This document shows, piece after piece, positions 6,091 through 16,900 of a stretch of 64,000 nt of DNA; position 1 is the stretch's first letter, and every line of letters starts with the position of its first letter. The DNA lies in the NCBI GenBank assembly GCA_902762355.1, contig CACWNR010000003.1, forward strand, positions 62,001 to 126,000, given 5' to 3'. The notes beneath the pieces were generated by a model. That model did no database searches. It saw only the letters and a list, made by a program, of their open reading frames with translations, and was not told the origin of the DNA. Made by a program: the position numbers and the translations under genes. This stretch comes from an uncultured Bacteroidales bacterium (GTDB lineage: Bacteria; Bacteroidota; Bacteroidia; Bacteroidales; Paludibacteraceae).

Positions 6091-8658
6091 TCACTCAACC
6101 TTCGCACCCGTAACCGTGTACGTTTCCCCATTTCGGATAATCAGCACTTGTCCGTTACGCAGCACTTTCTCCGCCTTCACTTCCGCCTTTGCGTTCTCGA
6201 TGCCGGTCGGACTCGGCTCAACGTATTTGCGAACGTACGCATATACGTAAACTGCACCCGTCGTGGCATTCTTATAAGGCTTGATAGCCGCATTGTTGGA
6301 GTGGTATTTGAACATCGCATCGGTATTGCCTAAGTTACGAACGAAATAGCCGTTATTGCCGTCTGCAACAAACTCCCAGAACTTACAGTTTTGCGTGTTG
6401 GCATCTACGATATCGTTACCGCTGCTGGTCACTGCAATCGTCTTTCCGCCAACGATCGTCAGCGTGAAGCCCTCTTTGTTCTTCTCCGTACCCAGTACCA
6501 TGCGGCATGCGTTATCGGCATAAGCCTCGGTCTCTGTGACGGTAACATCCTCCAGCAGCACAGTCAGTTTCTTCTTGCCGTTGCTATCCGTTCCACGCGG
6601 ACCTGCAATGACCGGAACACTCTGCCGTGCCAGAATGATCGTATCTTTCTCTGCCAGTGTCGAAGCGTCAGTTACTTTGCTGAACATCTGAGCGGCTACT
6701 ACGTGAATAGTGATCTGCGCACTCTTATCAGAGATGGTTGCGGTGATAACGGCATCGCCTGCTGCTTCGCCATGAACCAGACCGGTCTCGCTGACGGTAG
6801 CTATCTCCGGGTTGCCGGATACATAACTGATCGTGTATTCCGAAGCAGCTTGTGCCGGATCTACAACCGGATTCAACTGCAGCGAGGAACCGATAGTCAG
6901 ATTAGCCTCAGCCGGCAACTCGATGCTATTCACCGTTACGGCCACCACATGTACCGTACAACTCTTCTCCACTTCACCGATGGTAGCGGTGATCACCGCG
7001 TCGCCAAGAGCCTGTGCCGTGATAACGCCGTTCTTATTCACTTTCGCAATCGTTGGAGCACTGCTGGCCCAGGTAGCGCTTGCACTCGCATAGTCCGGTA
7101 CAAATGCGGTTATCGTCAACGTCTCCTGTCCGCCGATATTCAGCGTCGTCTCGGTCTTCGACAACGTGAAATCAGTGATCGTCGGCGTGGTGATCGTCAG
7201 CGTGATGCTCGCGCTTACGCTCGGCACGCGTACCGATGTAGCCGTTACCTTTACGGTTCCGGATACATGATAAGCAGTCAACTTACCGTCTTGATCTATT
7301 TCGCCCTGATAGGAGTGATCTACGCTCCACGTCAGCGACTTGTCAACCGCATTGTTCGGCGTATAAACGACGTATTGCGACAGATCAATCGTCTGACCCT
7401 GGTCGATGGTCGTCGGAGCATTTTCGAAGGCGAGATTGGTCAACTTAACTGTTGCCGGAATCAGGTTGATGCTGATAGCTTTCGAGCCCTCCATCGGATC
7501 CAGTTTAATATCCTGCGTGAGGTAGGACAGATGCGCATCCAGTGCGCCGGTCTTATCGCTTGTTCCCAGATAGGTAATCGTTACCTTACCTGCATCGCGC
7601 GTTCCTTGATCAGCAACATCGAACAATGCAGCGTCTGTACCTTCGATTTCCCAAACGATATCATCCGTCAGATTCGCTGCGGTATAGTTGACAGTAACTG
7701 CTTTCAGCTCATCGTTCTCTACGTCGCCGAACGCAATGTCCTCAATATCCAGACTGCTCTGCAAATCCTGCGCAGCACCTGCTTTCTTATAAAGGGCGAT
7801 GTCTGCCTGGGTGTCCGCATTATATAGTTTGAAACGCGGAGCCTGCGTGTTGTATTGGAGAGGATAGCTGGATTGCTTCGGGATAATCTCGGCTACTCCG
7901 TTAGAGATAGATACGCTCCATAACGTTGTGCCGGAACCGATTTTCAATGAGGTACCATCCCCTCCCAGCATACCATTAGCGCTGGTGAATGTCCAGTAAC
8001 CGTCCGTTTTTCCTACGCGGAACATCTCAACAGTCTCTGCCGGAACGTTGGCATGTCCGTTATTGATGGTCACGCCTTCTGTGATAGCCTCCAGATAAGT
8101 GCTGTTCAGCGCACCGTTCACCGCGCCGGCATCTTCGTTTACAAACAGAATCGTATCACCAACGCTCAACCCACTGGTCGATTCGATACGCTCAAACGGA
8201 ATCGTCTGCGGAACATCCGCATCGCCTGTAACGACCAATGTAACGTTAATCGTCTTCTCTGCTACTTGCGCATAGTCCATATCCTCGGCGTACATGTGTA
8301 CTTGGCATGTATACGAACCCGCGTGGTCTGCATAGTAAGCCAGCGCGCAGTCATACGAATAGATGATGGGGTCGGAACTCTCGCCGCTACCCGTCCATAC
8401 GTAGGCTACGTTATTGCCATTCAGCGTAAAACTGCAGTTTTCTTCCGGTTGATTCAGAATCTCAATCGTAACTTGTGCATAGAGCGGCATGTCGTTTGTC
8501 CATGCTACTTGCATCGTGGTCTCTCCCTGTACAGAGGACTTACCTTTGATACTTTGCGAACCAAAGTCAATGTTGTTTGCAGGCGAAGTGAAACTTACGG
8601 CGTTTGCGCCGACACAGCACATCATCGCCAGTGCCAAAATAGTAAAAATTTTCTTCAT
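6091..8658 (-). CDS. Secreted multidomain protein with Big_2 (Ig-like group 2) repeats and sorting-like C-terminus
   Basis: 855 aa from ATG at 8658, chosen because it opens directly on a clear signal peptide (M-K-K-I-F-T-I-L-A-L-A-M-M-C-C-V-G-A-N-A); an in-frame ATG at 8691 would add 11 residues. The middle carries at least three bacterial Ig-like group 2 units, recognised by the recurring A-x-I-A-x-V-x-x-x-G-x-(V/I)-x-A/G-x-A-x-G-D-A-V-I-T-A-T pattern (e.g. T-I-A-K-V-N-K-N-G-V-I-T-A). Two copies of a ~120-residue module ending in A-L-Y-K-K or a related strand occur, one N-terminal and one C-terminal; a similar module is in A1 and A2. The C-terminus ends with V-L-R-N-G-Q-V-L-I-I-R-N-G-E-T-Y-T-V-T-G-A-K, like the short Bacteroidales sorting tail. 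Probably surface-exposed; ligand unknown. Confidence 0.78.
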   Translation of the reverse strand: MKKIFTILALAMMCCVGANAVSFTSPANNIDFGSQSIKGKSSVQGETTMQVAWTNDMPLYAQVTIEILNQPEENCSFTLNGNNVAYVWTGSGESSDPIIYSYDCALAYYADHAGSYTCQVHMYAEDMDYAQVAEKTINVTLVVTGDADVPQTIPFERIESTSGLSVGDTILFVNEDAGAVNGALNSTYLEAITEGVTINNGHANVPAETVEMFRVGKTDGYWTFTSANGMLGGDGTSLKIGSGTTLWSVSISNGVAEIIPKQSSYPLQYNTQAPRFKLYNADTQADIALYKKAGAAQDLQSSLDIEDIAFGDVENDELKAVTVNYTAANLTDDIVWEIEGTDAALFDVADQGTRDAGKVTITYLGTSDKTGALDAHLSYLTQDIKLDPMEGSKAISINLIPATVKLTNLAFENAPTTIDQGQTIDLSQYVVYTPNNAVDKSLTWSVDHSYQGEIDQDGKLTAYHVSGTVKVTATSVRVPSVSASITLTITTPTITDFTLSKTETTLNIGGQETLTITAFVPDYASASATWASSAPTIAKVNKNGVITAQALGDAVITATIGEVEKSCTVHVVAVTVNSIELPAEANLTIGSSLQLNPVVDPAQAASEYTISYVSGNPEIATVSETGLVHGEAAGDAVITATISDKSAQITIHVVAAQMFSKVTDASTLAEKDTIILARQSVPVIAGPRGTDSNGKKKLTVLLEDVTVTETEAYADNACRMVLGTEKNKEGFTLTIVGGKTIAVTSSGNDIVDANTQNCKFWEFVADGNNGYFVRNLGNTDAMFKYHSNNAAIKPYKNATTGAVYVYAYVRKYVEPSPTGIENAKAEVKAEKVLRNGQVLIIRNGETYTVTGAKVE

Positions 8659-8708
8659 GATAAATTGTATATTAGTTAAATGATTTTCCATTCATCCCAA
8701 ATAGCTCA

Positions 8709-8739
8709 CAAAATTACAACAAAAAAATGACATACGCAA
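8709..8739 (-). promoter_or_regulatory. Promoter of the Big_2 secreted protein
   Basis: On the minus strand: TTG (8739-8737), 20-nt spacer, TAATTTTG (8716-8709). This gives the gene its own promoter, separate from the A1-B1-C1 operon upstream. Confidence 0.78.
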
Positions 8740-8764
8740 ATTTGTATGCCATTTTTTTGCAAAT

Positions 8765-9145
8765 TTATCTCCTCTCTCCCGCGCGCTTTATATTAAGGAT
8801 CGCGCGCATAAGCGCATATACGCCCGCGAGGAGCATCAGCGGCCACACCGCATCGCCAACCGGGAATGGTTCACCCGGATTATCCGGATCCTCATCTTCT
8901 TCCGTAGTTCCACCGCCTCCGACATCTCGGCGTATCTTACCCGTACGTCCCGGTGAATAGGCTGCCGGTGCCTCTCCTGCCAACGTAGTTCCACTAACAG
9001 CTGCCTGCGGCAGCAAGGAACCCGAACCAACCATTGCCGAAGTGGACTTCATCTCAGCTTCTGGTAACTGGGCGGTACTCTGAGCTTTTACGCTCAGAAT
9101 ACTCACCAAACTCATCATGATCAATAAATATCTCAATGTCTTCAT
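8765..9145 (-). CDS. Small exported one-TM protein, module gene C1
   Basis: 126 aa from ATG at 9145, which follows the same leader (GAGTTAAAGATT-ATG) as B1; a longer frame opens at 9166. Residues 1-22 form a signal peptide (M-K-T-L-R-Y-L-L-I-M-M-S-L-V-S). Then comes a conserved stretch, A-Q-L-P-E-A-x-M-x-S-T-S-x-M-V-G, a proline/acidic linker (E-E-D-E-D-P-D-N-P-G), and a C-terminal block G-D-A-V-W-P-L-M-L-L-A-G-V-Y followed by a basic tail. It is a clear paralogue of C2 (44745-45122), and each follows a B-type surface protein. The tail order of motif, TM helix and basic residues resembles protein-sorting tails in general, but no matching peptidase is visible here. Family not recognised. Confidence 0.75.
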   Translation of the reverse strand: MKTLRYLLIMMSLVSILSVKAQSTAQLPEAEMKSTSAMVGSGSLLPQAAVSGTTLAGEAPAAYSPGRTGKIRRDVGGGGTTEEDEDPDNPGEPFPVGDAVWPLMLLAGVYALMRAILNIKRAGERR

Positions 9146-9187
9146 AATCTTTAACTCTTTAAACATTACACATCAAACATTAAACAT

Positions 9188-12100
9188 TTATTTCACTTTT
9201 TTACCCGTCGCATCGTAAATGATACCTTGGTGATAGATATAAACCTTATCATGATAGATGAACTTAAACGGTTTGTCGGAATTCAAGTCACCGCCTCCAT
9301 TAACTACGTCAATGTCCGTCGGAGTCGAGCGTTCACCTACGATCGCGTTAATAGCGAAGCGACCGTCTATTGTCCCTGCCTCCGCAACGAACGTATAGTC
9401 TTGCCCGATGAGGTTCGTCACTCTGCCATCCGCCGCGTAGTCTATCAGGTAAACGCCCTCCAACTCACCGGCTATACTTGCTTCGTGCAGCGAGAACGTA
9501 TATTCTCCGGATTGCGGTACACGAACATTCACCGGTATCCATTCCTTAGCCAGCATTTCGTTAATCGCCACATACGCCATATTCATTTCATTGTAGCGCA
9601 TATACGTACGAAGGGAATTTCCATCGCTCAGCAACTTCTCCAAGTCTGCATTGATCTCATATTCAGCAGTGTATTTCTCACTCACCAGAATACCCATCAT
9701 GTCTTCCGACTGCTCGTTGCTCAGCACGATATATGCCTGTTGTTCTGGAATGCTTTCCGGCTTTTCTTCCGTACGATAACTTGGAGCGGACGGCTTGCGG
9801 TTTGCCGTTCCAAACGTGATGGTTCCGGTTGCCGGTGCCTGAATCAGGAAGGCACTCGCCGGTGCTAACTTGGTTACGGCAGTAGGCTTTTGATCATACT
9901 CTTTGAAATCAACGTCTGGAATATTCATATAGGCCACGTTCGTCTCTCCCTCTGTATAGGTGATCGCTCCTTGATGCAACGACATGTACGGGTTCGCAAT
10001 TAAGTTCCATCCTTGTGCATAGACAGGTGTTGATCCTGTATCCCATGCCGTCACACTCACTTGGTCTTTGTGTGTGCCGCCTACTTCGCCCTGCTCACCC
10101 GCGGTTGTCCACGAGGCATTCGGGATGGTCAGCGGCATGCGGATGATAGAGAACGCCTTTCCTGTCGGACGTTTGGCGGTCATGGCATAGCCCTTCGATG
10201 GCTTCAGAGTTCCCGGCACAGCCGTACAACCGGCATCACCGTACGTTTTCCAGTTTGCGCCAATTCCTACACCTTCCTGTACATTCTTCGCACGACTCTC
10301 GCCATCATAGTACTTCAGACGGATGTTCGCACTTGGTCCTACACTCGGCTCTACGGAGCAATAACGGTAGGTAATACCGCTCAGCGTTACATCCCAAGGT
10401 ACTGCAATCGGATAGTACTGATCGTAGTCAATGTACCAGTCGGCGTACCAGACATCACTGACGGCATTTTTAGCCATACTTGCCGTGGTCGGAGTGATAT
10501 ACAGCCGTGCCACATCGTAGGCTTTCGCTCCCGCGCGGGTCCATCCGTTGCGCAGAACAAGCGTCTTCACTTTCAGCGTTCCGCTTCCTGCAGCACCTTT
10601 CGTAACGACAACCGTCGCTCCCGGATAAATTTCCAGATGGTTGATTAGAACATCATTGCTTGAGAAGTCTCCGGCATTGGCTGTCAGCGTTACACCCGGT
10701 AGTACGTGCACTTCTGCCGAACTCCAATCTCCATCTGTGGCGCCGTGTGAACTCAATGTAGAACTTGCTGCTACAATCTTCGGCACAACGATGTTACTTA
10801 CCGCCTTAACTGTCTCACCGTTCTTCCATTCCAGCGTCAGCAATGCGCCCTTGCTGGCAGCGGCGGCAAAGTCAATTACGTCGCCGAAGTTCACTGTGTA
10901 GTTGTAAATCGAAGCGCGGTTCTTGACGCTCGTCTGCGTCTGGCTGAGCGTTGTAGTGGCGCTGTTTGCACCGTTCAGATGCGCCACAACCGAAGTGGCA
11001 TCAATACCCGTTGCATCCACTTCTATCACACCGCCGTGCTGTCCCCATTCTACGAAGTATGCCTCCGTGAAGACTACATCACTCGCCGGTATCAGACGCA
11101 ACTCCTCTACACCGCTCTTGTAAAGTCCCCATACAAACGGACTGTTCTTGATACTCAGCGTATTGCTGTTGTTTGCACACGTGATAGAATATTTCGCGTC
11201 TTGCGGATTGGTAATGCTTGTATTTGTTTGTGTCAAAGACCACCACCAGCCTTCACTAAGGGGATTTGTAGCAATAGCAGTTCCGCTCCTACCAACTTTA
11301 GGACTATTGGACGCATCTTCAGAACCAGAGGTACCGAACAAAGGTGCCGGTTTCCCGCTTCCTTCGCTACTTTCTATACTCATCGTCAGACGAACGTATT
11401 GGCCGTTTCCTCCCGAGATATTAGACGCCACAGGTCCTTCCAAACCATAAATATTTGTGGCTGCTGTATAAGCAATACTTGGATTATTGATATTATCCAC
11501 AGCTATCTCCGAAGGAGCTGGTGTACCGGTCGATGCCATATTAGAAGGCAATGCATACCATTTATTATCCTTCTTACCTGCGATGACGTAACCCGCAGTC
11601 GGCAGGTGACGACCGATAATACTCTGTACCAAACTTGCCTGTTTCGGTTTTGCACCGCCTACGCTTACTGTTAGACCTGCCATCTGGTCCAAACCATCCG
11701 TTGTAGCACCAGCATCCGGCGTGTAGAAGATATAGGCATTCACGCTAATCGCACCACTGGCATCGGTGGAGATTGCGCCACCGTCTGCGGTCAGAACCTC
11801 AAACTTACTATCCAATCCCGGGAACGTCAATGCTGTGCTCGGTGTCAAACCACTACCGGTAATGGTAATGTAATCCTGCGAACGCACTTTCTGATTAGCC
11901 ATAGAGGTAATAAAGATCGGCGTGCTGGCCGTTACCAAATGCGGTGTCAGCGTCAGCTCCGAGCAACTGAATACCAAGTCGGAATATAACTTTGCACTAA
12001 CCGTCACGTCGTAATCAGGCATCGTGAACTGGTTGTTCGTCACCGTTAGGGTGTTGCTTGTATTTCCGGTCTCATAGACGTTCCAATCATTCCAAAAGTA

Positions 12101-13840
12101 TCCGGCATCCGGTTCTCCATGACTCAGCGTCACCGTCGAATTATATGCTACGGAAGTACTTGCTCCTTCTGCCAAACTTGGAGTTGTCGAACTGATGACT
12201 ACCTTATCCACACTTGCAATGCTCAGCGTCGGAGTAGCCGTTGTCCAACTGGCTACCAATGTCGCATCGCCATCCACATCCCATACATGTGCACTGTTTC
12301 CGTCTGCGTCATAGTACTGAACACTATTGTAATAATAGCCGTCAAACACTTTTCCTACAGCCGGAGGAGTATTAGGCATCGTTGCCGAAGGCATCGCCGA
12401 ACCATATTCTGCCGTCACGCTACCGTCACCGCCGCTACCGCCATTCTGATTCAGCGTAATGGTATAGGTATTCGCTGTCCATTTGGTATAGAACGTAGCA
12501 TCTCCGCCTTTTACCCATTGACTGCTTCCGTTTGTCCAGTTGGTTGCACTGACAGTAATACTTGCCTGCAATGCGCCGGCATCTGTGGCCACCTTCGTCA
12601 CACACTCGTCGGTCGTGTAATATCCCTCCACATGGTATCCCGTACGCGTTGGAGCAACAAGCTCTATGGTTGTTCCATTCTCCACTACAGTTGCTAAACC
12701 ATCCGCAGAACCTCCATCGAGGTTGTTTTTATCCAACACAATATCATATTCATTCAGCGTAGTAAACGACACTGCTGTACCATAACCGTATAGTGCGCCG
12801 TTATATGCAAAAGGTCGCACATAATAGGTGGTATTGGGGCTAAAGTTAGACACCGCTGTCTTGGATCCGAACGCGGTATTCAAATCAATATCAGCATTCC
12901 AGAATCCACTTGCCACCGGTGCATTGGCGCCGGTTCCTCCAACTACTACCGTAGCACTCGTTCCGATTATAAAGCCGTAGCGTGTAATAGTAGCGTTACC
13001 TTTGCTGGTTACCACACCGCCTGAGAAAGTAGCTCCACGAGCCGTTATGGCGCTCACCGCAAACTCTTTCCCGGACACATTCGTCGCAAGAGTCGGTGCA
13101 GCAGCATTTACCACCAACTCATAGAAATCTTCTACGGCACAGTAGGTGCCATTACTTGCCACTGCCACATTGATATAGGTAGAACCCGCCTTATTAATGG
13201 TTACCACACCGCTACTGTTCACACTCGCAATAGTAGGATCATCGCTGGTCCATGTAACCGTTCCGCCGCTATGATCTATGGTATAATCCTGGTATTTGCC
13301 TGCTGCTGTCCCGAAGTCTTTGGTAACAGTCGCATTGGCAAAACTGAGGGTTCGGTCCGTACAGGATTTATGAACTCTAATCGTTACCGGCACTTCATAG
13401 TAGATCGCCTCATAAGAACCTGCATCCTCATATCCCCAGACCCAGATGGAAGTGGTATAATCTCCCTCTTCAGTTATGTAATAATAGAACCCTATAGTAC
13501 CACTTGTGCTGGTGGACTGATAATAGCCTTCACCTACTTCGCTTGATGTCGTACCAAAACCGCAATCGAACCAAAAGGTCTCATTATCTGTATAAGGATC
13601 CAGATATACATTCAAGAACTTTCCACTTGGATCTGCTTCTACATTGAAGCTGGAAACAGTGAATGTAAAATAACCTTCTGCGTGGTCATCGTCCACATTA
13701 ATTGTTTTGGACGTGATGCTTCCGCTGATAGAAGCTGCTCCCCACGCGTGCACGCTCGTACCTATTAATAATACTACCGCGCATAAATATTTAAGATACG
13801 TTTTCATAATCGTATTATTTGCAATGATATTCGTTTTCAT
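9188..13840 (-). CDS. Giant surface protein with InlB-type repeats and sorting-like C-terminus, module gene B1
   Basis: 1550 aa from ATG at 13840, which has the leader GAGTTAAAGGTT-ATG; other in-frame ATGs at 13870 and 13807 are possible. A signal peptide follows (L-K-Y-L-C-A-V-V-L-L-I-G-T-S-V-H-A-W-G). Then come Ig-like/Big_2 units (e.g. T-I-A-S-V-N-S-S-G-V-V-T-I), a fibronectin-like segment (N-T-T-Y-Y-V-R-P-F) and two Listeria-Bacteroides repeats (Y-T-I-T-L-N-Q-N-G-G-S-G-G and a partner). The C-terminal half has Q-G-W-N-L-I-A-N-P-Y, common in Bacteroidota secreted proteins, and the protein ends F-I-Y-H-D-K-V-Y-I-Y-H-Q-G-I-I-Y-D-A-T-G-K-K-V-K, a likely type IX-like sorting/assembly tail. B2 is a full-length paralogue. 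It follows A1 by 64 nt and is followed by C1, so one operon is likely. Confidence 0.78.
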   Translation of the reverse strand: MKTNIIANNTIMKTYLKYLCAVVLLIGTSVHAWGAASISGSITSKTINVDDDHAEGYFTFTVSSFNVEADPSGKFLNVYLDPYTDNETFWFDCGFGTTSSEVGEGYYQSTSTSGTIGFYYYITEEGDYTTSIWVWGYEDAGSYEAIYYEVPVTIRVHKSCTDRTLSFANATVTKDFGTAAGKYQDYTIDHSGGTVTWTSDDPTIASVNSSGVVTINKAGSTYINVAVASNGTYCAVEDFYELVVNAAAPTLATNVSGKEFAVSAITARGATFSGGVVTSKGNATITRYGFIIGTSATVVVGGTGANAPVASGFWNADIDLNTAFGSKTAVSNFSPNTTYYVRPFAYNGALYGYGTAVSFTTLNEYDIVLDKNNLDGGSADGLATVVENGTTIELVAPTRTGYHVEGYYTTDECVTKVATDAGALQASITVSATNWTNGSSQWVKGGDATFYTKWTANTYTITLNQNGGSGGDGSVTAEYGSAMPSATMPNTPPAVGKVFDGYYYNSVQYYDADGNSAHVWDVDGDATLVASWTTATPTLSIASVDKVVISSTTPSLAEGASTSVAYNSTVTLSHGEPDAGYFWNDWNVYETGNTSNTLTVTNNQFTMPDYDVTVSAKLYSDLVFSCSELTLTPHLVTASTPIFITSMANQKVRSQDYITITGSGLTPSTALTFPGLDSKFEVLTADGGAISTDASGAISVNAYIFYTPDAGATTDGLDQMAGLTVSVGGAKPKQASLVQSIIGRHLPTAGYVIAGKKDNKWYALPSNMASTGTPAPSEIAVDNINNPSIAYTAATNIYGLEGPVASNISGGNGQYVRLTMSIESSEGSGKPAPLFGTSGSEDASNSPKVGRSGTAIATNPLSEGWWWSLTQTNTSITNPQDAKYSITCANNSNTLSIKNSPFVWGLYKSGVEELRLIPASDVVFTEAYFVEWGQHGGVIEVDATGIDATSVVAHLNGANSATTTLSQTQTSVKNRASIYNYTVNFGDVIDFAAAASKGALLTLEWKNGETVKAVSNIVVPKIVAASSTLSSHGATDGDWSSAEVHVLPGVTLTANAGDFSSNDVLINHLEIYPGATVVVTKGAAGSGTLKVKTLVLRNGWTRAGAKAYDVARLYITPTTASMAKNAVSDVWYADWYIDYDQYYPIAVPWDVTLSGITYRYCSVEPSVGPSANIRLKYYDGESRAKNVQEGVGIGANWKTYGDAGCTAVPGTLKPSKGYAMTAKRPTGKAFSIIRMPLTIPNASWTTAGEQGEVGGTHKDQVSVTAWDTGSTPVYAQGWNLIANPYMSLHQGAITYTEGETNVAYMNIPDVDFKEYDQKPTAVTKLAPASAFLIQAPATGTITFGTANRKPSAPSYRTEEKPESIPEQQAYIVLSNEQSEDMMGILVSEKYTAEYEINADLEKLLSDGNSLRTYMRYNEMNMAYVAINEMLAKEWIPVNVRVPQSGEYTFSLHEASIAGELEGVYLIDYAADGRVTNLIGQDYTFVAEAGTIDGRFAINAIVGERSTPTDIDVVNGGGDLNSDKPFKFIYHDKVYIYHQGIIYDATGKKVK

Positions 13841-13904
13841 AACCTTTAACTCTTTAATTCGTTCATTCATTAATTCTTTAATTCATTAAACATTAGAATG
13901 AATA

Positions 13905-16900
13905 TCATTCCACTTTACTCCAAACAGCGTAGAATGTCACGCCATCGAATGTCTGTACATTGATACTTGCGCCCGCAGCGATGTAGTACGCATGACCCTC
14001 ACCGTCATTGCCTGCACCGGTAATAGCCACCGTCGTCGGCGCAGCGCCTGTGCCGTTCAGATATTCTACCAATGCCGGCCAGTCTTCTCGTATCCAACCT
14101 ACCAAGTGCAAATGGTTCTCTTCGCACGGGTTCGCATTCGGCGTCGTCCAGTCGTCACTCGTCGGGGTGGTCTTCGTTGCACTCAACGCGTTACCCTCTA
14201 TCGTTGCTGCCACATCAGCAAATGCCTTGCCGTGTACCAAATCCACGAAATGCGTCAGCGGCAACGGCAGCACTTTGACGTTCACCGTCTTTGTCGGACC
14301 ATCCGCGTGGGTAAAGATCACTTCCGTAGTATTCTCTCCAGTCGTTGCTCTACCGCTGATGGTCGAGTAACCTGCATATGCCGATCCAACCCAGTTGATA
14401 TAGGCATTATCTTTGTTACGCGTGTATGTCTTCTTGCTGGCATCTACACCTGCCGGAGTATAAGCCACATCCAATCGTGCATTCTGTCCAACGTATAGGT
14501 TCAGCGGATCAGGAATTGCTCCGCCTCCGTCGTGCATCGTCCACGTCCAACTCGTCACAGTCATCAGGCTAAAGCTTGCCGTCACATCGTAAGCGCCGTT
14601 AGCCTCATCAGCGAAGGTCAGGGTGATGTTCTGCACTGCACTGCTGTTGTTGTCCAGCGAAATAGCCGGACTGACACTCTTCGTCGCTACTTTGCCACCA
14701 CCGGTTGCTACATCATACGAGTGTAACTGGTAGCCTGCCTCCGGAGTGATCGTCAGCGATACTTCCTTATCTCCGCCGCAAGTACCCACACTCGTCTTGC
14801 CGAATACAATCGTTCCGTGCTCCGGACTATTCTCACTCAGCGTCACCTTCGTTGCACAGCAACTCGTCGAATAAGCGGAGTGAGTGGTAATTGTACCCGT
14901 TCTCTTAATTTCAACATCCTTCACATATACACGGCTATTGGCCGTTCCGTCAAAATGAATTTCCGTACCGGAATGAACGCCCGTAACTGTAATCGTCTTT
15001 TCTGTCCAGTTTGCACCATCTGTTGTAGAAACGGATGTCGGACTGAAGGAGGTTGTAACATCTTCAAATGCTGATGAAACAGCTAATGCTCCGCTACCGT
15101 CCGAGCCATATTTTTTAATCTTAAATTTGATCTCCCATGTGCCGGACATCTCCATTCCGGAGACATCCAATGTCATTGAACCGGCATTTTTACCGGATGA
15201 GAAACGAATGGACCCACTACCTCCATAGACAGTGGAAAGGTCCGTCCAACCAGAACGCGATGTTACCTCATCTGTTCCCGTTACATTGAAATCATCCGTA
15301 AATATTGTTTCCGTTCCGGAACTACTGCTCTCCGTATCCCATACAGCATGGAACTCTTTATCCTCATCTACCGTTCCTGCTGCCGGTTTCATCAAGTCAG
15401 CAGGCGCGTCGTCGGTCTCATCATCAATCGGATCTTCAGTCCAACCGACAAACACCTTACTACTACAAGTTGTCGGTGGCGCAATCGGCTCAACCGGTGC
15501 AGTACCTTGTCCAGCAACGGCATCTTCCATATTCTCGTCGTCTGCGCGCCAGATCTCCCCAACCGAAATACCTTCTTTAAAGAACTCAATATGATGACGT
15601 GTAGCCCATTTTGCATACAACGTAACATTGCCATGCGAACCAAGCGGAATTTCAGTTACTTGATCCGACCAAACGCCATCATCAGTATACCAACCGTCAA
15701 AACGGTCATGTCCCTTAGTCGGGTCTTGCAGTGTGATGGTTGCTGTCGTCACATTGTACGTAGCAGGGTTGCTGCCGCTATTGGTTCCACCGTATAATTC
15801 GTACGTAATACTATATGGCACCGGGGTCCATTGTGCGGTAAGCGTGAAGTCTGCATCAATAGCGGCAGCAGAAATCGTTGCACTTGCTGCATAAACCTCA
15901 TCGTCCGCGCTACACAACCATCCTGCAAACGTATAGTAGTCACGCGTCGGCTCTGTTCCACAAACAGTGAAGTCCTCTGTCTTATCCGTCGTAGTATTCG
16001 TACAACTCGTCGATCCTCCATTCGCATTATACGTCACTTTTACTATATTCGCATCACACTCGGTAACGTAGTTCGTCAAGCTAACCGATGCTACTTTTAC
16101 AGATACATTATCAATACGACGGTTGGATGTTTGTGTGAATGACAAGTTAAATGATGTTACGCCGGAACCCACCGTAATGGTATTGGTATAGGGGTTACTG
16201 CCTGATTTGGTACCGATTGATACATTATCCGTTGAAGTGCTTACTGTCAACGTACCGTTTGTTCTATATTCCAGTGTCAATGTAGCCGCACCGCCTGTCG
16301 GGATACCGGAGATAGTCCAATTTTCGTTAGCTTTTATGAGCAACTCCGGCGCAGTACCTCCGGCATTATTTTCATTCGTACGCACATATGTACCTGTTCC
16401 ATCCGTATATGTTATTGTTGCTCCGCCATAAACGGTCTTACCAGAGTGGTCGCCTTGGGCACTTGGTCTGGCATCGGATGGACTTGGTGTACCGCTACCA
16501 GAAGAACTTGTTGCACCTGTCCAATCCTCACTCCACATCACCGTATTTACGGCTGCACCTCCGCTTTCTGCAAACACCGCATAGAAAGTCGTCGTTTCGG
16601 CTGTTATATTCGGGAAGTCACCTGCGGCAGTATAGAGTGCGCTGCCATAATAAGAAGCATTGTCTTTGGCTGTTGTTCCATTGTTATGCGCAGCGTCTGT
16701 CCAAGCGATAAAGGTACTTGCACATACCAAGCCACTCGGAGCCGTCGGCACGGTGCTTATCGTTCCGTTATAGGCAACGGTCGTTGTCGGGCTACCCGTA
16801 TTATAACTGTCATTGCCGTTCACACTCCATTTAACCACGCGCGGCTTGTAGAACACAGCATTGACAACTACGTTCGCCGTCGGGCTGCTCAATGTCGTGC

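Noticed and set aside
6391..7827. 478-residue open frame on the plus strand
   Set aside because: It lies wholly antisense to the Big_2 secreted protein. Composition is Cys/Arg/His/Ile-rich nonsense typical of a shadow frame, with no recognisable motif or promoter.
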